The notes under the pieces are model-generated. The model saw only the letters and a list, made by a program, of their open reading frames with translations, did not search any database and was not told the DNA's origin. From a virus, in the IMG/VR virus record IMGVR_UViG_3300043772_000219, positions 1 to 21,817 of that record: a stretch of 21,817 nt of DNA. The stretch is one strand, 5' to 3'. Shown piece after piece: positions 1 to 6,048 of the stretch. Within the stretch, counting starts at the first letter, position 1. Each line of letters opens with the position of its first letter. The translations under genes were made by a program, and so were the position numbers.

Positions 1-192
1 CCATTTTCTATTAATAGTTACATTACCGCTATATACATATCCATAATAAGAATAGTTTTTATTTAACTCAGCACCTACTCCATTAATAACATTATAGTAT
101 CTAATTGGATATGTTTCATTATTTGAATCATCAAATATCAATCCGCTATCAGATTTTCCAAAACTTATGAATGCGCTATTTTCTTTTCTCAT
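1..192 (-). CDS. Unknown protein, N-terminal part only
   Basis: An open frame of 64 codons starts with ATG at 192 and runs off the window edge, so the C-terminus is missing. It begins MRKENSAFISFGK and is rich in Asn, Tyr and Ser with no recognisable motif. It starts 4 nt after the stop of the ParB-domain gene, which fits the tight spacing of the operon and supports it as real coding sequence. I do not recognise the family. By position it could precede packaging genes lying outside the window, but nothing in the sequence shows that. Confidence 0.6.
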   Translation of the reverse strand, partial: MRKENSAFISFGKSDSGLIFDDSNNETYPIRYYNVINGVGAELNKNYSYYGYVYSGNVTINRKW

Positions 193-196
193 TGTT

Positions 197-784
197 TTAT
201 TTTTTATTTTGATAAATTCTAATTAATTCCATTATAGCTTCTTCTGTTTTTTCAAACAAAAATTCTCTTTTTAATTGGTTTATTACATCCAAAAGTACTA
301 ATTTATTTTCGTGTAACATTACTATTTCAAATAATGAATATCCTTCATCTGTAATTTTAGGAGAACTATCTTTGCTTTCATCGATAGTGTCATCTATAGT
401 TAACAGTTCATCGCCTATGCTATTGGTCCATACATCTAATCCCCACTCGGTTAATTCTTCTGCATCCCAATTATTAGCTAGGTCATCCCAATCCCATTCT
501 CCATAGCCTACGTTATCCTTAACTATAAACTCCTTTTGTTGCTGCTCGGTTAGTTCACTAGCTTTTATGATTGGTATCTCTTTAAGTCCTGCTTCCTTAC
601 AAGCCTTTAGTCGCATATTGCCACCAAGTACAACCATATCGTCATTAACTACTATAGGTCTTAGGTTTAGCATCTGGGGGAAGTCCGTAATAGACTTTAC
701 TAATTTTGCAAACTTATCATCCTTAATTATTCTGGGATTATTTGGGTTTGCTTTTACTTGGTTAATTTGTACGTTTTGTATCAT
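197..784 (-). CDS. ParB N-terminal domain protein (phage ParB/sulfiredoxin-fold)
   Basis: The 195-residue protein has an N-terminal ParB-like domain. Residues 12-30 carry the NPNNPR..KDDKFAKLVKSI segment, and residues 50-72 carry VVLGGNMRLKACKEAG, the equivalent of the ParB box II GERR motif. Residues 95-195 are acidic and unassigned. Phage proteins with this fold usually act as DNA-binding or nuclease-like proteins, often fused to or beside DNA methyltransferases, rather than as partition proteins. No ParA is seen nearby. The start overlaps the stop of the upstream gene by 4 nt (ATGA), implying translational coupling. The domain call is firm; a role in DNA modification or packaging is inference. 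Confidence 0.85.
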   Translation of the reverse strand: MIQNVQINQVKANPNNPRIIKDDKFAKLVKSITDFPQMLNLRPIVVNDDMVVLGGNMRLKACKEAGLKEIPIIKASELTEQQQKEFIVKDNVGYGEWDWDDLANNWDAEELTEWGLDVWTNSIGDELLTIDDTIDESKDSSPKITDEGYSLFEIVMLHENKLVLLDVINQLKREFLFEKTEEAIMELIRIYQNKK

Positions 785-1002
785 AGTATGCCGTTTATAA
801 TGTCTTGTGCTTCTCCTAACGCATCCTCTTGGTCAAGGTATGTGTCTACGTCTGCTATATGTTTATTAATTAGGGTTTCTGCCATTGCATATGTGTAATG
901 TCCTATTGTGGTCATATCATCGCCATCCATACCTGTCTTACATACTGCTAAAAAGTATGCCTTATGTGTAAGCAGTAACCAGATTGCGTTTAACTTTCTC
1001 AT
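781..1002 (-). CDS. Small conserved phage protein, unknown function
   Basis: This 73-residue protein is coupled to both neighbours: its ATG overlaps the stop of the 40-aa basic protein (ATGA), and its own stop overlaps the start of the ParB-domain gene. A purine-rich AAGGAAG just before the start resembles a Shine-Dalgarno site, which is unusual for this window. The sequence is mostly predicted helical, with a hydrophobic N-terminal stretch (residues 6-20) that is too polar overall to call a membrane segment, and an acidic C-terminus. I do not recognise a family. Confidence 0.65.
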   Translation of the reverse strand: MRKLNAIWLLLTHKAYFLAVCKTGMDGDDMTTIGHYTYAMAETLINKHIADVDTYLDQEDALGEAQDIINGIL

Positions 1003-1121
1003 CTTCCTTGCCCCCTATATGCCTTTGGTCTAGGATTATGTTTGTTAAAAGACTTCTTTGCAGAACCTCGCTTTCGCTTCCCGAAGTTTACTTTACTGCT
1101 ATTTTCTTTAATCTTTGCCAT
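999..1121 (-). CDS. 40-aa basic phage protein
   Basis: An ATG at 1121 opens a 40-residue frame ending in TGA at 999-1001. The product is very basic (13 Lys or Arg), starts MAKIKENSSKVNFGKRKRG and ends KAYRGQGR. The start overlaps the end of the methyltransferase gene by 14 nt, and the stop overlaps the next ATG (ATGA), so it fills an otherwise empty gap exactly. Composition suggests a nucleic-acid-binding or structural basic peptide. From memory, short KVNFGKRK-type proteins recur in Bacteroidota phages, but I know no function for them. Confidence 0.65.
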   Translation of the reverse strand: MAKIKENSSKVNFGKRKRGSAKKSFNKHNPRPKAYRGQGR

Positions 1122-1641
1122 ATAATTTACTCCAAGTTGTAGGTTGTGATAAATCTTTTATTTTACTATAGCCTTTTGTTTTAAAATAGCTATCCCATTC
1201 CGATTGCTCTTTAATATTTATATGACCCCAAGATTCATCAAACCCCGGAACTCTTTGTGATGTGCTACTAAATAAAATGTATTGAGGCTCTATTTTGCTA
1301 AACAAATAATCTAGTTCTTTGTCTGTCATATGCTCGGCAGTCTCTATAAAGTTTAATAGGTCTGTAGTAATAGGCTCATCTACTATTTCAACATAAGCCA
1401 CATATTGTTTCATATATTCACGATGCGACTTAAATATTTCAAAAGCTACAATGTGATACCCTGCTTTAAAATAGGCATCGCTATAAACTCCTGTTCCTGC
1501 TCCATAATCTAATACCGAAACAATAGGCAAATTTTCAATCTGGGCAACTGTATTTCTTGCTAAGTCTTTAAAAAACTCATTATGCATCCCTATTCCTGCA
1601 TTAAGTTCGTACTCTAAAAACTCCTGTTCTGTTATTAGCAT
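1108..1641 (-). CDS. Class I SAM-dependent methyltransferase
   Basis: The 177-residue protein carries a Rossmann methyltransferase motif I at residues 42-52 (SVLDYGAGTGV). A strand ending in an acidic residue follows (HIVAFEI, residues 63-69), as expected for motif II. No DPPY, NPPY or PC-type target motif is visible, so it cannot be assigned as a DNA methylase; protein, nucleotide or small-molecule targets remain possible. It overlaps the upstream HNH gene by 7 nt and lies close to the ParB-domain gene, hinting at a nucleic-acid modification or packaging-associated set. The fold is confident, the substrate unknown. Confidence 0.8.
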   Translation of the reverse strand: MLITEQEFLEYELNAGIGMHNEFFKDLARNTVAQIENLPIVSVLDYGAGTGVYSDAYFKAGYHIVAFEIFKSHREYMKQYVAYVEIVDEPITTDLLNFIETAEHMTDKELDYLFSKIEPQYILFSSTSQRVPGFDESWGHINIKEQSEWDSYFKTKGYSKIKDLSQPTTWSKLYGKD

Positions 1642-1886
1642 CGGTAATTTTGTTTGTGTATGTCGGTTAAAAATTCTTTATATTGCTTTTTGTCTCCAAA
1701 ATCTATATGACACTTCCTGCATAATCCCATTAAATTCTCAATCGTGTCCTTATCATTTGAACCACCCATTCCCCTCGCCTCTATATGATGCACATCGACT
1801 GCTTGGCATCCACACACTTCACAGGGGATAAAGTCCGTTGTTTTATAACCCATCCCCTGCAAATATATTTGTGTATGTTTTTTCAT
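1635..1886 (-). CDS. HNH endonuclease
   Basis: The 83-residue protein is a minimal HNH nuclease. Cys22-x2-Cys25 and Cys56-x2-Cys59 form the expected zinc knuckles, and His33-His34, Asn51 and His60 give the HNH signature (DVHHIEARGMGG, ENL.GLC..CH). Small HNH proteins in tailed phages are often encoded near terminase genes and assist DNA packaging; free-standing homing nucleases are the alternative. No terminase is visible in the window, so the packaging role is inferred. The start lies 54 nt after the preceding gene, the largest gap in this part of the operon. Confidence 0.9.
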   Translation of the reverse strand: MKKHTQIYLQGMGYKTTDFIPCEVCGCQAVDVHHIEARGMGGSNDKDTIENLMGLCRKCHIDFGDKKQYKEFLTDIHKQNYRC

Positions 1887-1940
1887 AGCTTCCCCATTAA
1901 ATTTTCCGTTGATTAATAATTAAAAATTTAACTATGAAAA

Positions 1941-2363
1941 TTATTTTTTGTCAATTTCTTTTAGTTTATTAATAGCCCACTCAATTCCACTTGTTCCGCC
2001 CCAAGCATCCCACATCAAACCGCCACAACCTTCACTATAAGGAACGTCTTTATGTTGTTGGTGTCTTTTAAAGGAAGCCATACGAGCAATAGTGTCTCTT
2101 GTTATCTTCTCTTTATTAGCTAATTGATTTGCTCTCGCTTTACCTGTAGCTTCTCCACACGAACCCCATCCATTTTTATCAGCCCATTCCAAAGCTCTCT
2201 TGGCGTTATTACTAGCTGATTCTGGATAGTCATTATAAGATTCAGCAAATTTACCACCTGCAAGGATAGCCTTCCAAACTTGCATTGCTTTTTCCTCAGT
2301 CTCGTATATGCAACCGCCTGAGCCGATTTTGTATTTTCCGTTAGAACATTTAATTACTGGCAT
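1941..2363 (-). CDS. Conserved phage protein with WDAWGG motif
   Basis: The 140-residue protein has two parts. Residues 1-36 (MPVIKCSNGKYKIGSGGC and a following helix) look like a short Cys-containing beta module. Residues 43-135 are helical and end in the distinctive LMWDAWGGTSGIEWA motif. Similar C-terminal modules, with SNNAKRAL and RM.SF.RH blocks, occur in phage proteins, sometimes with head maturation proteases or other structural proteins; this is recalled, not searched. Here the gene lies among early genes, far from the protease at the other end of the window. It overlaps the upstream glycosyltransferase gene by 10 nt. Function unknown. Confidence 0.75.
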   Translation of the reverse strand: MPVIKCSNGKYKIGSGGCIYETEEKAMQVWKAILAGGKFAESYNDYPESASNNAKRALEWADKNGWGSCGEATGKARANQLANKEKITRDTIARMASFKRHQQHKDVPYSEGCGGLMWDAWGGTSGIEWAINKLKEIDKK

Positions 2364-3349
2364 AGTTTACTATAAATATACTTTCTGTCTAAATTTATTT
2401 CCTCAAAGTTATATTTCTTTTGGCAGAAGTCAAATAGTTTCTGACCGCTTTCCTTTCTCATATCCGCATCGCTTACTAAATCTCGTATATGTTTATACCA
2501 ATCCTTTTGGCTTTTAACGTAATGCACGGGCATATTAAGGTAAGGATTGACATGGCTAACGATGGCAGGGTTCTTTTTAGTAGCGGTTTCTAATACCTTT
2601 AGATTTGACTTCATAGCATTAAACTTATTGTCCACCAATGGTATAATTGAAATATCGCTATCCGTATAAGCACCCATATATTCAGTAACCTTTGCGTAGT
2701 TGTATATAGTAGGATTAAGCTTTAGCCCACAAGTAAAGCTATCAATCATTTTATCCCATATAGGTTTTTCGGCATCATTATAACCTGCTATAACAGTTCT
2801 TATGTTCATACCTTGCAATCTTTTAAAAGGCTGCCTTAGTATTTCTAAATCACGTTCGTGCGTTCCGCTACCTGACCAGAATAATCTTACCTTGTAATCT
2901 TCTATTTTATTATCCATAAACTGCTCTTGCCCATATGGTAGTGCGTTTGGTAATATATGAACCTTTTTATTATAAGGACTTATTTCGTCTGCTAATCTTT
3001 CGTGCGTACAGGTACAAAGGTCCGCTATCTTTATGAAGTCTGTAATTTGTTTAGGTATATTATTGAGCTTATATCTTAAATACAATAAATGGCTTTCGCT
3101 AAGTTCCCAATGGTCATCGTTATCGACTACTAATTTAAAGCCGTACTTAGTACGCCAAGCATCCATTTTCTTTGCATCTATTTCGTTTAGCATTCTATTC
3201 ATTAACACAATATCCCATCCCTGCTCTAGTAGTTCGTCATTTAGTACATCTGTAATAAGCGCATATTCTTTTTGCAAGTGTACTATTGGCATCATTATTC
3301 TATGTAACCCAACTCCGCTATTTGCAGATGTTATACAAAGTATTCTCAT
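2354..3349 (-). CDS. GT4-like (GT-B fold) glycosyltransferase
   Basis: The 331-residue protein has the features of a retaining GT-B glycosyltransferase. The N-terminal half has a Rossmann-like start (MRILCITSANSGVGLHR). A central junction, KVHILPNALP (residues 129-138), leads into the donor-binding half, which begins LFWSGSGTHERDLEIL. The donor motif region is DISIIPLVDNKFNAMKSNLKVLE (residues 232-254, key residues Asp240, Asn241, Lys247, Asn249 and Glu254). Phage glycosyltransferases can modify hypermodified DNA bases, virion proteins or host surface glycans; the sequence does not tell which. Its place in the early operon beside a methyltransferase is compatible with DNA modification, but that is inference. 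It is coupled to the upstream gene by ATGA. Confidence 0.85.
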   Translation of the reverse strand: MRILCITSANSGVGLHRIMMPIVHLQKEYALITDVLNDELLEQGWDIVLMNRMLNEIDAKKMDAWRTKYGFKLVVDNDDHWELSESHLLYLRYKLNNIPKQITDFIKIADLCTCTHERLADEISPYNKKVHILPNALPYGQEQFMDNKIEDYKVRLFWSGSGTHERDLEILRQPFKRLQGMNIRTVIAGYNDAEKPIWDKMIDSFTCGLKLNPTIYNYAKVTEYMGAYTDSDISIIPLVDNKFNAMKSNLKVLETATKKNPAIVSHVNPYLNMPVHYVKSQKDWYKHIRDLVSDADMRKESGQKLFDFCQKKYNFEEINLDRKYIYSKLCQ

Positions 3350-3576
3350 TTTGTTTTTTTAGGTTGCTGCTCATACCAAGTGTAAAGCCTTTTAATCATA
3401 TCGAAAATGCAATTACCGCACCAAACTGTTAATATAAAATCTGCACTCATATATTTGCGATAAATATGTTCGTACATTTTTAATATGTCTAAATCTATAT
3501 TACGCACATATCCATTCTGGACCGTATGCCAATTACCAATGTGTTCATCTAAAAATTTGCGGTGTTCTATTTCCAT
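3346..3576 (-). CDS. Small conserved phage protein with WCGNC motif
   Basis: The longer frame opens at 3708, but the first 44 codons would overlap the upstream gene deeply. The ATG at 3576 overlaps it by only 10 nt and gives a natural 76-residue protein beginning MEIEHRKFLDEH. A WCGNCIFDMIKRLY segment (residues about 53-66) contains a Cys-x2-Cys pair. I recall similar small CG.C..D..KRLY proteins in Bacteroidota phages, with no known function. Its stop overlaps the glycosyltransferase start (ATGA). Real gene likely; function unknown. Confidence 0.65.
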   Translation of the reverse strand: MEIEHRKFLDEHIGNWHTVQNGYVRNIDLDILKMYEHIYRKYMSADFILTVWCGNCIFDMIKRLYTWYEQQPKKTK

Positions 3577-3800
3577 AAGTTCCACATTATTTTTGAAAGT
3601 AAAGGTGCTAACACTCCTGGTATAAATACAAACGCAATAACGTCGGTACATATTGTAGGTAGTAAATATAAAGTCAAACCGCTCCAAGCTGCTAAACAAC
3701 TCGTGCAACTAAAAGGCTTAAAATCTAATTTCCATTTCCTATGGAATTGGTGTATCTCTACAAAGAATATTGCAAAGCATATCGCTGCTATAATTATCAT
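3567..3800 (-). CDS. Small membrane protein, unknown function
   Basis: The 77-residue protein has a hydrophobic N-terminus (residues 1-14, MIIIAAICFAIFFV) followed by a basic loop, a Cys-x2-Cys pair (CTSC, residues 31-34), and one or two further hydrophobic stretches (residues 39-70). It probably spans the membrane two or three times. Its ATG overlaps the stop of the sigma-like gene (ATGA). Together with the next WCGNC protein it forms a pair of small coupled genes. It sits far from the lysis cassette, so I do not call it a holin. Confidence 0.6.
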   Translation of the reverse strand: MIIIAAICFAIFFVEIHQFHRKWKLDFKPFSCTSCLAAWSGLTLYLLPTICTDVIAFVFIPGVLAPLLSKIMWNLWK

Positions 3801-4273
3801 TTGCGTAGTTGTTTTTTTAGTTCTCGCTTAGTTAGTTTAAGTTCCCTATGGATTGACATATACGGAATACCTGTAACCCTACTTAATTCTTTAGCGTTGC
3901 AGTTGTGCTTAATTGCATACACTCGTAAAAGTTCCGCTTTGTACCAGTGCATCTTGGATAACTCATCTTCTACTTTGTTAAGTAAATCTTCGTCTCTATC
4001 GTGTACTATCAATTCTACTTCTAAAGGCTTTCGGTATGTGCGATAAAATTGGCTAGTGTTACTTTGCATCATATTAATCATAGTGCGAACTAAATAGAAC
4101 TTTAATACATTACGGGTGCGCATATCTATTAAACGCTCCTCTTCCATTTCGCATAGCACCTTAAATAGTTCGCTTCGTAAATCGTCTCTTAAATCTTCAG
4201 GCTGCATTTTGTCTATTGCTTCCTTTAGTTCTCGGCTTTCCCAAAGTTCTAATATGATGCTATTCTTGTTCAT
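3797..4273 (-). CDS. Sigma-like transcription factor (region-4 type HTH)
   Basis: The 158-residue protein resembles a short sigma-70-like factor. Residues 28-82 are helical and reminiscent of region 2 (DLRSELFKVL, then LKFYLVRTMINMM). Residues 108-150 look like region 4, ending in a helix-turn-helix (NAKELSRVTGIPYMSIHREL, residues 126-145) and a basic tail. Known sigma-like phage proteins redirect host RNA polymerase to phage promoters; this one may drive the late operons. It could instead be a small HTH regulator, because region 2 lacks clear -10 recognition residues. It overlaps the VRR-NUC gene by 14 nt. Confidence 0.7.
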   Translation of the reverse strand: MNKNSIILELWESRELKEAIDKMQPEDLRDDLRSELFKVLCEMEEERLIDMRTRNVLKFYLVRTMINMMQSNTSQFYRTYRKPLEVELIVHDRDEDLLNKVEDELSKMHWYKAELLRVYAIKHNCNAKELSRVTGIPYMSIHRELKLTKRELKKQLRK

Positions 4274-4565
4274 ATTCCTTTAGGATTAATTTGCCGTTTT
4301 CTTCGGTTGCTATATAACAAAAACAATTTGCCGTTTTTGCTAAATTTAAAAAAGCTATTTGGTAGCTGCTAAGTTTGTCTCCTATTGCTTTAGTCTCGCA
4401 ATATACCGCTACTCCTGTTTGAGTATGAAATCCTACAACATCTGGCACTCCTTTTAAACCTATAAAGGTGCGACCTCTAACCGCTAAATTGTTATTACGC
4501 CATACAAAGCATCCGTTTTTATTTAGCTTTTGGATAGCTTCTTTGGTTAATTCGTTTGCGGTCAT
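4260..4565 (-). CDS. VRR-NUC domain nuclease
   Basis: The 101-residue protein matches a stand-alone VRR-NUC (PD-(D/E)xK superfamily) nuclease. Visible motifs are GVPDVVGF (residues 39-46, catalytic Asp42), CETKA (residues 56-60, Glu57 and Lys59) and DKLSSYQIAFL with Gln69. Phage VRR-NUC proteins are thought to cut branched DNA such as replication or recombination intermediates. The position directly after two replication genes fits that role. The length is typical of single-domain phage members. Confidence 0.9.
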   Translation of the reverse strand: MTANELTKEAIQKLNKNGCFVWRNNNLAVRGRTFIGLKGVPDVVGFHTQTGVAVYCETKAIGDKLSSYQIAFLNLAKTANCFCYIATEENGKLILKEYEQE

Positions 4566-4569
4566 ATTA

Positions 4570-4599
4570 CAAAACTATATTAAGAAAATGAAACTTTAC
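4570..4599 (-). promoter_or_regulatory. Possible Bacteroidota promoter before VRR-NUC gene
   Basis: The minus strand reads TAGTTTTG at 4577-4570, an exact match to the Bacteroidota -7 consensus TAnnTTTG, only 4 nt before the ATG. A TTTG lies 22 nt upstream at roughly 4600-4603, a longer spacing than ideal. Transcripts would be leaderless. Chance matches are expected in AT-rich DNA, so this is weak. Confidence 0.25.
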
Positions 4600-5341
4600 C
4601 AAATTTTATTTGCTCATCGAAAAATAAAGCTACTGCAACTGCTCTAGCTTGGTTTTTTAACCATTGCTCAGTCCATTCGTCTCGGTACTGCTTTGCACTT
4701 ATGATGTCCATTTTATTAGCCTTATAGGTAATAATCTGCATTAGTTTCTTTTTAGCAAGTGCGCCATCATCTTTTGTCCATACCTTGATGCCTGTACTAT
4801 TAAGCTTTGTAAATACTGATAATGGGTTAAATAACCTATCAAAATTTCTATTCTCTAAAAGCTTATATTCTTGGTAAGAGTAGTCAATTATCTCTAAATC
4901 AGTTAAGTGAGGTATTGCCTCTACTCGTTCTTGTGGCATCATTTTTCTTACTTCGTTTGCTTTTTTCTTATATCTGTCCATTACCTGACTAAAATAAGCA
5001 GGGCTAAAATTCTGGTAGTGGTCGATGAAGTCATTAGCTACCATTTGCTTAAACGCTACTTTTATTTCGTTTATTGTATAGTTACCGTATTGGCTTCTTA
5101 TCCAATCTTCTAATAAAGCTAATTTAACTTTGTCTGGCATAACGTTAATACCTACTAGCTGCATTATGTAAATAAGGTTTTGATGCAACATTATTTGGTT
5201 TACGTTTCTAACCCTATCCCCCGAAAATGCGGTCATAATCTCCTGCTCCATAGGTAGTAGCGTTAATGAGGTTGTATCCATCAAGGTTAAACTGTTCTCC
5301 TTTTGTAAGTTTTCGTTGATTATTTTTAGTTCCTTTTGCAT
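4580..5341 (-). CDS. Replication-associated protein, possible helicase loader
   Basis: The maximal frame is 253 residues from 5341, but that start overlaps the upstream replication gene by 128 nt. Shorter starts exist at 5281, 5251 and 5236; the last has AGGAG just upstream and overlaps by only 23 nt. The conserved-looking core holds LALLEDWIRSQYGNYTINEI followed by HYQNFSPAYFSQVMDRYKKK, a pattern I associate with replication proteins of Bacteroidota phages. It has no Walker A motif, so it is not an AAA+ loader of the DnaC type. The role is inferred from its place between the DUF1376-type gene and the VRR-NUC nuclease. Confidence 0.7.
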   Translation of the reverse strand: MQKELKIINENLQKENSLTLMDTTSLTLLPMEQEIMTAFSGDRVRNVNQIMLHQNLIYIMQLVGINVMPDKVKLALLEDWIRSQYGNYTINEIKVAFKQMVANDFIDHYQNFSPAYFSQVMDRYKKKANEVRKMMPQERVEAIPHLTDLEIIDYSYQEYKLLENRNFDRLFNPLSVFTKLNSTGIKVWTKDDGALAKKKLMQIITYKANKMDIISAKQYRDEWTEQWLKNQARAVAVALFFDEQIKFGKVSFS

Positions 5342-5918
5342 ATAGTTTAGCGTTATTTATCCAATTATTTACGGCGTGTGTCCAACTTTTCATAGGGTTT
5401 TTACCGACTTTCCATCCGTTGCTTTCGTAGTAATTTACGAATTTTTCGGCTTCAATCTTAGCTTGGTCTACTCCTATCCGTGTAGCCATATACTCAAAAG
5501 CCTGTTCAAAACTACATCTACTTTTATTATTATTTAAATCTTTATTTATATTTATATTTACATTTTCCATATGAGGCTTCATATGACTATTCATATGCGT
5601 TTCATATGTAGTGTCTAATGTAGCTTTATTTTTTGATTTTATATTGTTTCTCCTAGATTCTGTAAAGGTTTTACGTTTATCCTTCTCAATGTCAAGCCTG
5701 ACATTATACCATAAACCTTCGTCATCTTGTATAAACTTGCATTTCACTTGTTCCCACAAGTGACCAACCGTATGAACTATCATATGATGATTCATATGAC
5801 CTCGGTTAAATTGAAGCATAAGCAGGTCCATATATGCACCTTTTTCTTCAAATGTCATTCCCATTGTGCCACTAACATAGTCGCCGGGGTAAAATAAAAA
5901 AGCTGGGTCTTTTGCCAT
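5214..5918 (-). CDS. DUF1376-type phage replication protein
   Basis: The 234-residue protein begins FLFYPGDYVSGTMGMTFEEK (residues 7-26), the hallmark of the DUF1376 winged-helix domain of phage replication initiators and replisome organisers. Residues 39-50 and 104-118 are His-Met rich (HM..HM..HM). Residues 119-132 are Asn-rich and encoded by nearly pure A+T DNA. Residues 136-192 resemble the C-terminal module with VNYYESNGWKVGKNPMKSW seen in phage replication proteins. The His-Met codons are CATATG repeats at 11-12 bp spacing, so this gene may contain its own origin. It is preceded by a promoter and a terminator-like hairpin that ends at its ATG. Confidence 0.85.
   Translation of the reverse strand: MAKDPAFLFYPGDYVSGTMGMTFEEKGAYMDLLMLQFNRGHMNHHMIVHTVGHLWEQVKCKFIQDDEGLWYNVRLDIEKDKRKTFTESRRNNIKSKNKATLDTTYETHMNSHMKPHMENVNININKDLNNNKSRCSFEQAFEYMATRIGVDQAKIEAEKFVNYYESNGWKVGKNPMKSWTHAVNNWINNAKLYAKGTKNNQRKLTKGEQFNLDGYNLINATTYGAGDYDRIFGG
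5522..5566. other. 45-bp AT tract beside iterons, candidate unwinding element
   Basis: Only two of 45 bases (5540 and 5561) are G or C. The tract directly abuts the four-copy CATATG array. An AT-rich tract next to iterons within a replication-protein gene is the layout of a lambdoid origin. It also encodes the Asn-rich linker of the protein, which could be the whole explanation. Confidence 0.45.
5568..5608 (-). repeat. Four CATATG iterons, candidate origin repeats
   Basis: CATATG occurs at 5568, 5580, 5592 and 5603, with spacings of 12, 12 and 11 bp. On the minus strand three of the four extend to CATATGAA. The copies lie in frame as His-Met codons of the replication gene. Two further copies at 5781 and 5793 and a degenerate one at 5769 repeat the 12-bp phasing. 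Regular spacing near one helical turn suggests a protein-binding array. A repetitive peptide motif is the alternative. Confidence 0.5.
5769..5798 (-). repeat. Second CATATG iteron cluster (two exact, one degenerate)
   Basis: Plus-strand CGTATG at 5769 and CATATG at 5781 and 5793 are spaced exactly 12 bp apart. On the minus strand the first unit is CATATGAAT, like the main array about 200 bp away. The cluster lies in the DUF1376-domain coding part and encodes HMNHHMIVH. Confidence 0.45.
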
Positions 5919-5956
5919 AAAAAAATAAACCCCGATAGCTGCGAACTATCAGGGTT
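5919..5956 (-). terminator. Intrinsic terminator or attenuator abutting the replication gene start
   Basis: In minus-strand RNA, positions 5956-5946 pair with 5938-5928 in an 11-bp stem with one U-G wobble and a 7-nt loop (UUCGCAG). The plus-strand RNA would have a C-A mismatch there, so the fold favours the minus transcript. UAUUUUUUU follows immediately and runs into the ATG of the replication gene. It is in the right place either to end the upstream operon or to attenuate the downstream gene. Its loop is complementary to the loop of the next hairpin upstream. Confidence 0.75.
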
Positions 5957-5975
5957 ATTATTATTTAACCACTAA

Positions 5976-6007
5976 ACACATAGGCGGTTCGCAGTTCGTC
6001 TATGTGT
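5976..6007 (-). promoter_or_regulatory. Leader hairpin with loop complementary to the terminator loop
   Basis: ACACATAG at 5976-5983 and CTATGTGT at 6000-6007 form a perfect 8-bp inverted repeat. The minus-strand loop contains CUGCGAAC (plus 5987-5994 GTTCGCAG), which is exactly complementary to the GUUCGCAG of the terminator hairpin (5946-5939). The leader could therefore form a kissing complex or switch folds. As DNA it is also a pair of inverted CTGCGAAC sites that a protein could bind. Confidence 0.6.
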
Positions 6008-6018
6008 CTTATATACTG

Positions 6019-6048
6019 CAAATATAGACTAATTTTGTATAATTTCAA
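6019..6048 (-). promoter_or_regulatory. Bacteroidota-type promoter of the replication leader
   Basis: The minus strand has TTG at 6048-6046, a 19-nt spacer, and TATATTTG at 6026-6019. This matches the Bacteroidota sigma consensus (TTG, about 19 nt, TAnnTTTG) in full. It overlaps the last codons of the DnaA-like gene. Transcription would start near 6012, just before the two leader hairpins. Confidence 0.65.

Noticed and set aside
197-784. ParB-domain protein as a plasmid-type partition protein
   Set aside because: No ParA and no parS-like repeats are seen, and the context is a phage early operon.
3576-3708. Longer N-terminus for the WCGNC small protein
   Set aside because: It would overlap the upstream membrane protein by more than 130 nt; the ATG at 3576 gives the usual short overlap and a natural start.
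5568-5608. CATATG copies as cloning artefact (NdeI sites)
   Set aside because: They sit in frame within a natural phage gene, at regular spacing, in two clusters; nothing vector-like surrounds them.
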